A stretch of 64,000 nt of DNA from Dirofilaria immitis (lineage: Eukaryota > Nematoda > Chromadorea > Rhabditida > Onchocercidae): assembly GCA_024305405.1 (NCBI GenBank), contig JAKNDB010000086.1, forward strand, positions 124,001 through 188,000, in the 5' to 3' direction. Under the pieces are notes generated by a model. That model had not been told where the DNA came from. It searched no databases and saw only the letters and a list, made by a program, of their open reading frames with translations. Positions within the stretch are counted from its first letter, which is position 1. The number at the start of each line of letters is the position of its first letter. The position numbers were made by a program, and so were the translations under genes. Shown one piece after another: positions 52,635 to 64,000 of the stretch.

Positions 52635-55503
52635 ATGCCACCAAAGAATGCTCCAAACAAAAAAGCTGAACAGAAAAAAAAGAAAAGATAATTGAGGACA
52701 AAACTTTCGGATTGAAAAATAAGAAAGGAGCGAAAACACAAAAATATGTGCAGCAAGTGACAAATCAGGCAAGTGGTATTGCTCGATATCTAGAATTCTG
52801 TAATAGTAATTATCATTCTTCAAATCTTTAATGCTAAAGATTAAACATAAAAACTGTATCTTCTCGCCAGTTCTAGAATGTTCAGATTATTAAGAACTAT
52901 ATTTCGCCAACATTTTTTTGTTAATCATTGTATATTGAGGGATAAATAATAAGAGTACATGAGGTGCAGAATAATAAATTTAATATTGACTTTATTTTAA
53001 CGGGCTTTTAAACAGATTATATTGTTTTACAGATTAAACACGGCAATGTGAACCATGCAAAAATTGATGCGGAGAAAGCTGCAGCAAAGAAGAAAATAGC
53101 TGATAGTGAACTATGGGATTTGAATAAGCTTTTGAAACCGGTGACTGAGATGCCTAAGGTGGCTCGAGGTATACCTTGATTTGAATGGTTGCTAGGAAAA
53201 CTTTCTGTCGTTGACGGCACAAGCTGTTGTGTTTCCCAAAGTAAGTGATATTTACACGTGCCAGAGAATGACAAAATTTTGATATATTCTGTATACATTT
53301 ATTCAAAAGTATACTAATTACATCTCTGGGCAACAACAGTTAGTAATGGTAATGACTGTTTGATATAAAACTTTTATATGATTCATTTCTTGTTATTGCA
53401 GATATTGATCCCAAATCACTAGTGTGTTTATTTTACAAGCAGGGAATATGTCATAAAGGTGAAAAGTGCAGATTTAGTCACGACTTGTCAAAGGATCAAA
53501 AGACAGCCAAAAAGAATCTTTATGTTGATAGCCGAGATTTATCAAAAGATAACGGTAAATATTATGTTGACTAAAATAAAAAAAGCAGAAGTTCGTTGTT
53601 TATAACTGCGATTAAAGGACTTAAGGTAATAAAAGAAGGAGAAAGAAAGTTGTTTCTTTTCGCTATCATCATTATTTTACGCAGAAATAATACGTCTTTT
53701 CACTCGTCTTAAGAATACTATACATTTCAAGTTTTTGTTCTTTACTAATGCGTATTAATGATGAGATTATTGGTTTTATTAATGATTTCAGATAACGTAG
53801 ATGAATGGGATCAGTCTAAATTAAGCGAAGTCGCCGAAAAGAAACATGGAGAACACGATAGGAAAAAGCCGAATCAAACAGATATTGTGAGTTTTTGTGT
53901 AGATAATAGTCACATAAGCTCGAATAACTTCTTATTGGCATAAATTTCACCTTTTTTGAGATTCACTCATCCATTTCATTCATTCATTCATCCCTTTTTC
54001 AGGTGTGTAAATATTTTCTGGAAGCAGTTGAGAGTAGCAAGTATGGTTGGTTTTGGGAATGCCCAAATGGTGATGGTTGTATTTATAGGCATGCTTTGCC
54101 ATCAGGTTATGTTCTGAAGAAAGATAGAAAAAGTTGGAAGAACAAAAGCGGTTAAATGAGATCAGTCTAGAAGAACTCATCGAAAATGAGGTATTTGGAA
54201 ATCTGAGAGTATTTAAAATCTTCGAAATTTCATATTATTCGTGTTTGACTTTGCCCTTAACATTTCAGCGTGCACAACTCAAATCAGAAAGTCTTACGAA
54301 AGTGACACTGGAAACATTTATCTGCTGGAAGAAAAAGAAGTTGAGAGAACGGAAAAAAAATTGCAGAAAAAGAAAAAGAGAAAAGAGAAGCATCAAGACG
54401 GGTAAATCGGTGAGATTTCCTTAGCTTTATTAGTATTTTTTCAGTTCTTGTGCAGAAAATAGTTTACTGCGATTTTCGTTGAATACTAGTTTTTTTTTTT
54501 TTTTCGAAATTATGCTTTTCTTGAGTGAGAAAACGTTATTTCAAAATGTCATGTAAAAACTATGAAATTTGACACAGATTGTGAATGTTTCCTGATCCTA
54601 CTGTTAGTAATGCTTAAAGCTTATCATTTAAAGGTATAATATATCTTCTTCATATGACGAATTATTTCAAGATTATGACGATAAGTATTTTCTCTTCAAA
54701 ATATTTTCGATCTTATAGATCGGTTTGAGTGGACGGGATTTATTTACGTACAATCCAGAGCTGATAATGCAAGATGAAGGAGATATGGAAGGTGGTGTTA
54801 CATTTGAGCGGGGATCTGAAGAGGATGATAATGATGAGGTTTTATTTGCCCATTATATCCTTCATTTTGTTTTTAATCAAGAATAGCTCAATTGAATTTT
54901 GGAAGTGTAGCTGTATTTCACATTCTTTTATTCGTAATATAATTATAAGTTTACTTCTTTTTCTTAGTGAGATCATGAAATTTAGCAAGAAAATGTTTTA
55001 TTAGCGCATACCTAAAATTGTGGCATAATGCTTTTATTTTTTACTTTTATTTTGATGAAAAAATTGACAATTGTTTCAAAACTTTATGATTTTAATAGTT
55101 TGTTTAGCTAGAAGTAAAAGCGTTTGAGATCGATGAGCGTACATTTTATCGTATCGATGATGAAGGACATATGTTGGATGACGATTTGGATGACGATGAA
55201 AAGGTTTTGCTTCATTTTGTAATGCTTTACACTTTTTTTTCATTAAATCAGATCAGATTTATTTTTCTAAGTATTCCTCTGTTTTTAAGTTTTGCTGAGA
55301 ATTGCTACAATGCCTTTATTTTTCGTGTGTGATTTTCATAACTTCAGTCGGAAGAGATTGCCGATGATATCGGAAATGTCGAAATTAATGCGGATTTATT
55401 TAACATGGACGAAATACCCGATTTGGAAAGTTCTGAAGACGAAGATAATGGTGTTAAAAAAATAGCCAGGATGAAAATAGAAGAGAAAAACCGAATTCTA
55501 TAA
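52635..55503 (+). CDS. ZC3H15: ZC3H15/DFRP1, CCCH zinc-finger partner of the GTPase DRG1, nine exons
   Basis: DFRP1 binds and stabilises DRG1, a ribosome-associated GTPase. Exons: 52635-52768, 53033-53168, 53402-53554, 53792-53886, 54003-54190, 54269-54401, 54719-54838, 55108-55203 and 55348-55503; about 403 residues, near the human length. The start [16 protein letters not shown] and [20 protein letters not shown] are characteristic. Zinc finger 1 is a CX7CX5CX3H ([19 protein letters not shown], exon 3). Zinc finger 2 ([13 protein letters not shown]) is in exon 5, followed by [16 protein letters not shown]-type [21 protein letters not shown] and an acidic tail. The first intron uses a GC donor (CAG|GCAAGT). 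Frame breaks lie at the A8 run 52674-52681, the A5 run 54128-54132 and the A8 run 54353-54360; single-base corrections make every exon phase agree. Identification is firm. Confidence 0.95.
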
Positions 55504-57194
55504 ATCTTTCGCTTGCTTTCTTATAAAATCGAACTGATGATGATAGCTTCGAGTTAATTTTTTTAATGCAAACAATTTCCATTGAAAATTCTCTATAAAA
55601 TTCATTTTGATACACTGCAGCAGTATATTTATGATGGACTCGTATCTTCTTACTCTGAATATCAATAAGAGCCAACATTCTGGCTGAGTTCTCTTTTGCT
55701 TGTTACATTTAATTTTTATGCTTTCTGTGGGTTTTTGATAAACTTATTAAATATAGGTCTTCAAAATTGCATTATGACTATTTTAAAGTTCTTATGTGTA
55801 GGATAACGATGAAATAACCTTCCTTAAGTAACTGCTAATGGATCTTTGTTATATTCCACTGCGTGCTTCTAAGTCTGTTTTAAGGTTATCTTTAGAACTT
55901 TAGTTATTTCTCCTGTTTGTATATTATGAATTTCTAGTCTGAAGAAAAATGTTGTTCAGTTGTGATACATTGCTTCCCACTATCGGTATGGTCATTATAT
56001 TGCCATGTAGTAATATAGTGAGATAATGCCAGTAAAGTGAATGGAAGAACTGAACTGTGGACGATGGATGAATGAGTGAATGATCACTTTCTACCCCTGC
56101 TCTTTCAAAATCAGGTTTGTGATAGTGAAATGATGATGGTTGGTAATTCATTGACAAGACTAACGACAGTCTTCCTACGCCTTCCGTGGTGTTTTGGGCA
56201 GCATTGCATGCTGATATATGTAGTATCGATGGTGTCAATGCATGTTATATGGTTGAAGTCTTGTATCATTCTTGGCACTTTTCATGCTCTTTCTTTATTC
56301 TGTTCTTTATGTTTGATGCAAGAATTACATCTTGAGGAAACCAATATATTTGGAGACTATATGTAGAGCTGATATGCCTGATCTGTCCAACATCGTGCAG
56401 GCAATTTAACTTTTGAATATTATTTTGAAACGAAGTTCAAATTATTATACAAATGGTAAAATATCTCCTATTTTACTCGGTCATCACATCAGCAACTTTT
56501 ATGCAACCTTTGTGAAATCACTGGACTTAACAATTCTATTGCTTTTTATCATTACCTCAGCTTATATAAGTGTCGCTTTTCATCTTGTGTGTAGATCCCT
56601 CTCATCCATTAATCAAAAGCGATAATAATATGACCGATTAAGAACCCTTTTCACCATCCTCAATTCCACTGACCTTGTGTCATTCAAATTTCCAAATTAC
56701 GGTGTATCCCACTAACAAAATGTGTAGTTTCAGCATAGTAAAATTAAGTACGATTCAGAATTTTATATAGATTTTCTATTTGTGTCCAGTATATTAGTAA
56801 GTTATTTTGCCAGCAACAGATATTTATGCATTCTTTAATTACATCACATATATCGAACCTCTTAAGAAACGGATCATTGCTGAGTTATATTTTAAGACAA
56901 ATTTTGAGAGAGCATCAAATAACATAAATCGTTACTATGGTTTCAGCGATGGACATGGAAAAGGTAAAAGACAAGTGAAAACAAATCAATACTGCCGGAA
57001 AGAAAAATTTAAATTTAAAAACAAAGATTAGTTTAAGTTACTGAGTGCTACAGCCGTAGATACAGCAATGGGAGGGAGTATATGACATCAGCTAACTGGT
57101 AATCCATGGTCTACTAGTGACAAGCTCTTATTTTCTAAGCTATTTGGAGTATGATCGAATAAGCAATTAAATTATCATCAATCCATCTGCCATT

Positions 57195-57485
57195 CTACAA
57201 TAGAGTGCGGAAGGTGCATTGAACTGACATGCCAGTAAAGCCTGTAATAGCACCAATTAAAATAAAAAAGAGTTGAAGGAAGAAAGGTATGCTATTCGTA
57301 ACGATGTTGTTACCAGTAGGTAAAGATAGTGTTGCTGAGACATGACCGGTGCTGCCAATCGAGATGTGGAAGGGATCGGGTGGAGTGCCGTCGTTATCGT
57401 CATCATTGTTGTCATCATTGAAGTGAGAGAATTTGTTGAACACACATATCCCCGCCCCTTTCTCCACCATATACTTCAGCATCAT
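57195..57485 (-). CDS. Possible ORF with a C-terminal membrane segment, not recognised
   Basis: A 96-codon minus-strand frame has an acidic Asn/Asp run, then a Ser/Thr-rich part and a hydrophobic segment FFLQLFFILIGAITGF near the end. Nothing else supports it; the repetitive Asp codons alone can keep a frame open. I list it as a weak candidate only. Confidence 0.2.
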   Translation of the reverse strand: MMLKYMVEKGAGICVFNKFSHFNDDNNDDDNDGTPPDPFHISIGSTGHVSATLSLPTGNNIVTNSIPFFLQLFFILIGAITGFTGMSVQCTFRTLL

Positions 57486-58249
57486 TTTGCTTCACCGTGA
57501 TAATGGTTAAGGTAAGGAGGGAGAAAGAAGGTGGTTCATTTACCTTTCTCCCGCCTACCGCTGTAATGGTTTCTTCTTCCTTCTCGATGCTCAGCCTTAT
57601 TCTGAGTAGTTTCAATTTCGAAACAAACATTTATTAATTGGATTGTGAAATTGATTCACAGCATCGCCATCTTTTGTTCTGTTGACATGCGCAACGCTGT
57701 TCGATTCCCTTCTTCCACTTCATGTAGTCTTACTTTCGTTAACACAAATAAATGCAAATTGTAGCAATGATGAATGTTGTTATTGTTGTTACTGCTACTG
57801 CTACTGCTGCTGCTTCTATTCTAATCAAAATGTTGCTTCTGAAGGCAGTGATTTTTTGATGAATGTTATTATTTATAAAATTGAAATATGAATCCTCCAT
57901 CTCTCATTTACAGTTTTTTTGTGCTTTTGTATTCCTTTTCTTTTATTGCTTGCATTAGTAAAAATTCATTGTGTGCATGCACGTATTTTTAATACTTTTA
58001 AATGATTGGCTCATAGGAGCAAGCTTAAATGCAGCACTTTTACCGTAAACACTTCCGATATGTAAAATTAATATATGTCTTTTTATCTGTCAATTTTTGT
58101 TCGTTTATGTTTTTAAAATTTGGTTTCAGATGTGGTAGTAATCGTCGTGATAGGCGAATTAATCATTTATACAATATATCACATCTATATTTCATTATTT
58201 TCTATATTAGAGCATGCTACTATTATTATATTATCTGAGTCATATATTA

Positions 58250-58304
58250 TCGGAAAATGTACAACAAACATGGGCAGCTAATCCAGATCTGATACCCGTA
58301 CAAG
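58250..58304 (+). CDS. Possible short exon, not recognised
   Basis: A 55-nt frame encodes HILSENVQQTWAANPDLIP and ends at a possible donor GTTTCT. The residue composition looks protein-like, but the acceptor (CTGAG) is poor and no partner exon is known. It could be an upstream exon of the LDL-receptor-repeat gene. Confidence 0.22.
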
Positions 58305-58356
58305 GTTTCTATTATTTTATCATTTATATTCCTAAATATCCATCTCTGCTAAGATT

Positions 58357-58359
<3 letters not shown>

Positions 58360-58387
<28 letters not shown>
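58360..58387. repeat. (ATT)n microsatellite
   Basis: About nine uninterrupted ATT units. Confidence 0.9.
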
Positions 58388-58388
<1 letters not shown>

Positions 58389-59743
58389 GATATCAGTTTC
58401 CCGACTTCCCATTTTAGCATTATTTCTCTGTGCAAAACCGTCAACTTAATGCTGTTTTTTCTTTAATAAACCTTATCATATATAAAATCCGAAATGAAAT
58501 TTATCACTTCAAATGTCATTCTTCGACAAAAATTTTAGTCGCAACGGTGGTATCTATTTCTAAATTTATCCTTATATCTCGTTTGACTTAATATGGAACT
58601 TTTATAGGAGATTGAGGGATAGTTAGAGTAAGTTCACTGTTTGGAATAACGGTATTCACGTTTGAAAATGAGAAAATCTAGTGATTATAATATTAGTAGA
58701 ATGATTACTTAGAAATCGGATTAGAAAATTAAGGAGTTTAAGAAAATGCTTATTTGATGTTATTTAGTATGATTATCATCTCGCATGTTTTCATTCTTTT
58801 ATTCGCAGATCTGTATAAAAATATTACTTCGGAAAAATATTTCTTTTGCTTCAAATACATAAATTTTCTCGAAATTTGTTTAAAGTTGAAAAATATGGAT
58901 TTACATGAAAAATCAGCAGATATGAACTTCCTAAATATGATATTCAAAAAAAATAAATGAGTTCCAGAGTTTGTAAAATTTGAACTGCTACTATTAGTAG
59001 ATTGAATTTTCCTGCCTCTGTACTTCTTAGGAAAAAATGCTCTTTTAAGATTTTATGTAATGGTTATTGACTTCAATGCAACGCGAAAAGTGATATTCCT
59101 CGTGAAAGCAAACTACTGACTACTGACAATGTTCGATCATTTTTAACTATTTTATCAACATATTTTCATTAATTGAAGGTGACTTCTGAGCTGAAATATT
59201 TCCTATATACTTCACTTCAAAATTATATATGAAAAGAGGAAGAATTGAACGCTTGGAATCCATAAACATTTGGAATCCATCAAAAAACTATTTCAAATAA
59301 CCACACTTGTATCCAAGAAGTTTTAATAATTGTACATAAAGTGCTATATTTTTTGAGAACACAGTTTTTTTTTTTGTAATTTGGATGAAGTTTAGATGAA
59401 GGCAAATATTGATTGTTAGTCTTCTTCGTTCTAATGGAAATTATTGAATCCTACCAAAATATAAATTGTACGTTATTAGAAGTATATTCTTTTAGAATAA
59501 TTATATTGTTTGTGCTACATTTTTCTAGTACGACATATTACCGCATAATAAATTGATCCATGTGAATTATTCATTAACTTTTAGCTCGTCATGAAACACT
59601 TCCTGACAATTATTTAATTATTTTTGGTATGCTGAAATTCTTTATTGTGAAACCATTTATAATATTCTTCTCTTGATGAAATAGGTTTATCTTCTTCAAG
59701 TTGTTTTAATATGGAGATATCGGATGAATCGATAAATCTTCAG

Positions 59744-59955
59744 ATCATTCTAAAACTGATGTTTTGAGGAAGCGATGGATAGAGAAAGGTATAACAAAAA
59801 GGCAAAAAGTGCCTCCTATGATAATTAATGCATTTATTGTGTATGAGAAATTTTTCCAACAGCACTCATCAGTCCAATACTCTCGACTTGTAGTTAATCC
59901 TGAAAGAAAAAAGTTTCGTGGTGTAATCTTTAATTTATTTGATGCGAAAGCTTGA
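59744..59955 (+). CDS. Possible terminal exon of an unrecognised gene
   Basis: Behind a TCTTCAG acceptor lies a 70-codon open frame rich in Lys and Arg (RKRWIEKGITKRQKVPP, FFQQHSSVQYSRLVV, ending in FDAKA and a TGA stop). Composition and length fit a last coding exon entering in phase 1. I found no convincing upstream exon; an ATG-led frame just before it (59711) is out of frame. Family unknown. Confidence 0.33.
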
Positions 59956-62889
59956 ATATTAACCTATTAATTTATCCTGTCGATGAGTTTCAAATTTGTT
60001 ACATTTGAAATAATGATTGAATAATTCCGGATTGAATAATTCCGGACTGAATCATGTGCAACTGATGTTTGATATTCTAGTGGAACGAAATGGCCAATTA
60101 GATGATATTTAGTGAGAACATTCAGCATGGTGTAAATCGAATGGCGGTGCAATGTCATAAAATATATGACACTGAACTTTATCGAATATTGTCATCAGGA
60201 AAATTACAGTAGCTTTGTCACAGTTGATCAGTCTACAAATGATATCATAATTATTTTAAGGCTAAGACGCATTTGTGTTTTAAGTTCCACTACACAATTT
60301 CTAAGATTAGAAAAAGATCGAATGTTGGCTGAGGTCATCTTATGGCTGTACTTATTTAGTGATAGAAGAAACAGTTTTTGAATGAACACGAAGTTACTTC
60401 TACTTCTATCCATGAAAAGATATCTTCTGCTAATTGTCGTTCAGTTAAATTGACCTTTTTTAAAACAACTTTGTCTCTTAGCAATTATTTAATTCAATTT
60501 TTCAAGCAATTTTTCACCAGATAAAAGTACTTTATATGGAAAGCATCATCAATTTTTCAACATTTCTCGGTGATGTTGTCGATGATGACGTGGCCGAGTT
60601 TTTGCACCATAGAACATGAAAAAATTACAGATTTCTTTCGATAAATAACAACAAAATATTTTATCTTTCTATACTATTCCTAGCGATTTTAGAATTGCAG
60701 TCATTGTTATTGCGATATTGATCGTAGTTTGATGAATAAAATATCGATCGATCGATGCGGGTGATGTGAAATCATTGGTGGAATTTCTGCTGACTAATCG
60801 AAATCATATGTCTTTAGGTTTTCTTGCTCACAAGTCTTTCTTTTGTTTTACCCCGCTCATATAAGTGTAATTATCGAAGGTTTCTTTAGAATGCATCGTT
60901 TTCTGTTTTCTTGTAAAATTGCTAGGGTTTGTTCCAATACATACTTCTTTTTACAAAATTACATTTCACAGAACATTTCAAAACATTCTAGAAACTGCCA
61001 TTTCTGCACATTTTGGAACAAAACAGAATAACAAGCCGTTGATGACTGATCGCCATATTTGCTCCCACAATGCTTCATTTTCTAACAACTTAAATATAAT
61101 TTGTTTTATAGAAAAAAGTGAAAATTATTCAGCAGCAATGGAAAGAATCGGTTTCTCTTGGAATCTGCTTATGTTGTCACTAATAGAAAAGAGGAAAGAG
61201 GATTGGTAGAAGGAGAGACTGCTACAATAGTCCCATCGGGTGACAGATGCTGCGATCTTTTTGTGTTTGGTGTGACTGAGAATATGGGTAGCATAGTACA
61301 ATTCTTTCAACCAAAAATTACTGCTTCGGGAGGATGTTACCAATATTCAAAGACGATTCGTTTAACTGGATACTGTTGTAAAATTCTTTTTCTGAAGCAG
61401 TAAAAACGAGGCGAATATTTCAGAACATTTCAGAATCTGATAAAATTGATGGAAAAACATCAAATTACTTGTTTAATATCATATGATAATAATGCAGACT
61501 AGTAAATTTAAGATGATACAACTTGACATAGAAAATTTTATTTCATTTAAATAATGAAAGACATTGAGAGGAAAAGAGACAAGATTTACTTAAATTTGAA
61601 AATCGGCAAAAAAAAACGATTATTAGCGACTCCTCATATGACACTCATACAGTCACAATTTTGGTGCCTTACTCAACTCGTTCATCATTTATCGTTATGA
61701 ACCGCTAAATTGATTTTTAATGAAATGATTTTTAAAATCTATTTATTTTCTCAATATGTCATACATCTCAAAGCCTTCTCTTATTGGAAATCCATGAATT
61801 TTAAATATTTGCAATGAAACATTTATATACTTCTACAAGAACATAATCATGGTGAATAATGCAAATAGAAATAATCCTTCTGTCATCTATAATATATATA
61901 GTTTTACGAATTGCTTATATTCAAAGAATTTTAAGCCCAAAATAAATTAACAATTTGAAAGTAAAATGCTCTTGCGGCGTGAAGGTGATATATTTATAAT
62001 CAAAGTATTGCACAATTTTTTAAATTTCATGCTTATTTCTTAATTCATTTTTATCAGTCTTTAATTTTGTTATGCAGTTACGAACCAAAAAAAGACTCTA
62101 AAACTTCTTTTATGCCTCTATTGCTTACTCTAGTGAACCTTTCATGATGAAACTATCATTTTGTAGAATTTTTCATAGTTATTTATCATAGAATAGTTCA
62201 GTTCTGTTGCATGTCATTGTTAAGCTCATTTTCCGATCTTTTTAAAGAAATCATCCCTCAGTGTATATTCATATTATGTAATAAAATTTTCTTCAAGAAT
62301 CCGATTCAGTACAACTTCCCAACTGTTTTCCTTTTTTCTACAGAAACATCGAATGATAAGAATTTCTTGATGAATATACATGTTACATCATTATAATCAT
62401 ATAAAATAGCATTAGATTCGAATTGAAATTAAAGCATATAAAGCGAAAACCTCGTTTAAGATCACTATTTTTATTTAAGATTAGAAAACTGGTATAGAAC
62501 TTGTATGGCTTAGTCTTCAATAATATCTTTCACATTCTATTTATTTTTCTGTTTATGTTTGAATATCAAATCAAAAATAAAAGTAAATAAAGATGATGAT
62601 TCGATATAACAAGAAATACTTCCGTTATTTCTATCGTCGATAAATTTTCTGTCGAGACTGTTTTACGATACATATGTAAAATGAAAAATTATTATTATAA
62701 TAATGAAATTACTTTACTGATGTTTATAATATGCTGAAAGGTTAGGTTGCTATTATGGTATCATATTGGATATTTAATTCATCTTCATATTAAATTGTCC
62801 ACATGCTATTTTCTATTCATATGGTGAATCCTAAGATCATTGATCTTCATGTAAGATATAAATAAAGCAATATGCAACATCAATTGCAG

Positions 62890-64000
<1,111 letters not shown>

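Larger units (their letters stand above)
55504..62889. other. Gene-poor region with weak coding candidates
   Basis: No recognised gene. Contents include (ATT)n at about 58360-58387, a TGC/TGT/TAC trinucleotide tract at about 57775-57815, a short TTGAATAATTCCGGA tandem at about 60015-60050, and a few coding-like fragments listed separately. Some may be 5' exons of the LDL-receptor-repeat gene that begins at 62890. Confidence 0.5.

Noticed and set aside
55924..56366. Overlapping roughly 100-codon frames on both strands
   Set aside because: Neither shows a motif, splice border or composition that separates it from chance.
57682..57891. Cys-rich plus-strand frame with a hydrophobic start
   Set aside because: The Cys/Tyr run comes from a TGT/TAC/TGC trinucleotide tract, and the frame has no ATG at its beginning.
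61158..61403. 81-codon plus-strand frame with protein-like composition
   Set aside because: The opposite strand is equally open, no family motif is visible and no splice partners were found.

Overview
This is AT-rich nuclear DNA of a nematode, most likely a filarial or related spirurid worm. I base that on short exons split by many small GT-AG introns with TTTCAG-type acceptors, acceptor-like sites 17-23 nt before several start codons (as expected for spliced-leader trans-splicing), long AT-rich introns, and protein families with clear animal counterparts. The species cannot be named from the sequence. All genes were rebuilt by hand from reading frame, splice-site and intron-phase continuity, because few exons form long open frames.

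Layout, left to right. La RNA-binding protein, minus, 1182-3871. The last three exons of COP9 signalosome subunit 2 (csn-2), plus, 4340-5097; La may sit inside a csn-2 intron. A gene-poor stretch, 5.1-10.1 kb. One very large plus-strand gene, 10132-33627, with about 35-40 exons, encoding a Ser-rich, mostly disordered scaffold-like protein that I do not recognise. A kappaB-Ras/NKIRAS-like small GTPase, minus, 37235-38999. A four-exon secreted Cys-containing protein of unknown family, minus, 39455-41177. A peptidase family S28 (prolyl carboxypeptidase-like) serine protease, minus, 43593-47266. The Golgi transport protein SFT2, minus, 50607-51716, divergent from ZC3H15/DFRP1 (CCCH zinc-finger partner of the GTPase DRG1), plus, 52635-55503. 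A 7.4 kb stretch with only weak coding candidates. The start of an LDL-receptor class A repeat protein, plus, from 62890 and running off the right edge.

The genes look like an ordinary mix of housekeeping functions (RNA binding, protein turnover, vesicle traffic, translation-associated GTPase control), one protease and extracellular proteins; there is no operon-like functional grouping. The strongest general observation is that at least six genes carry one-base frame breaks, nearly all at homopolymer runs, while splice sites, phases and protein motifs on both sides remain intact. This points to uncorrected homopolymer length errors in the assembly rather than to pseudogenes. I found no tRNA, rRNA, CRISPR array, transposase or other mobile-element gene, and no convincing new biological system. 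The most novel items are the unrecognised giant gene and the unrecognised secreted protein.
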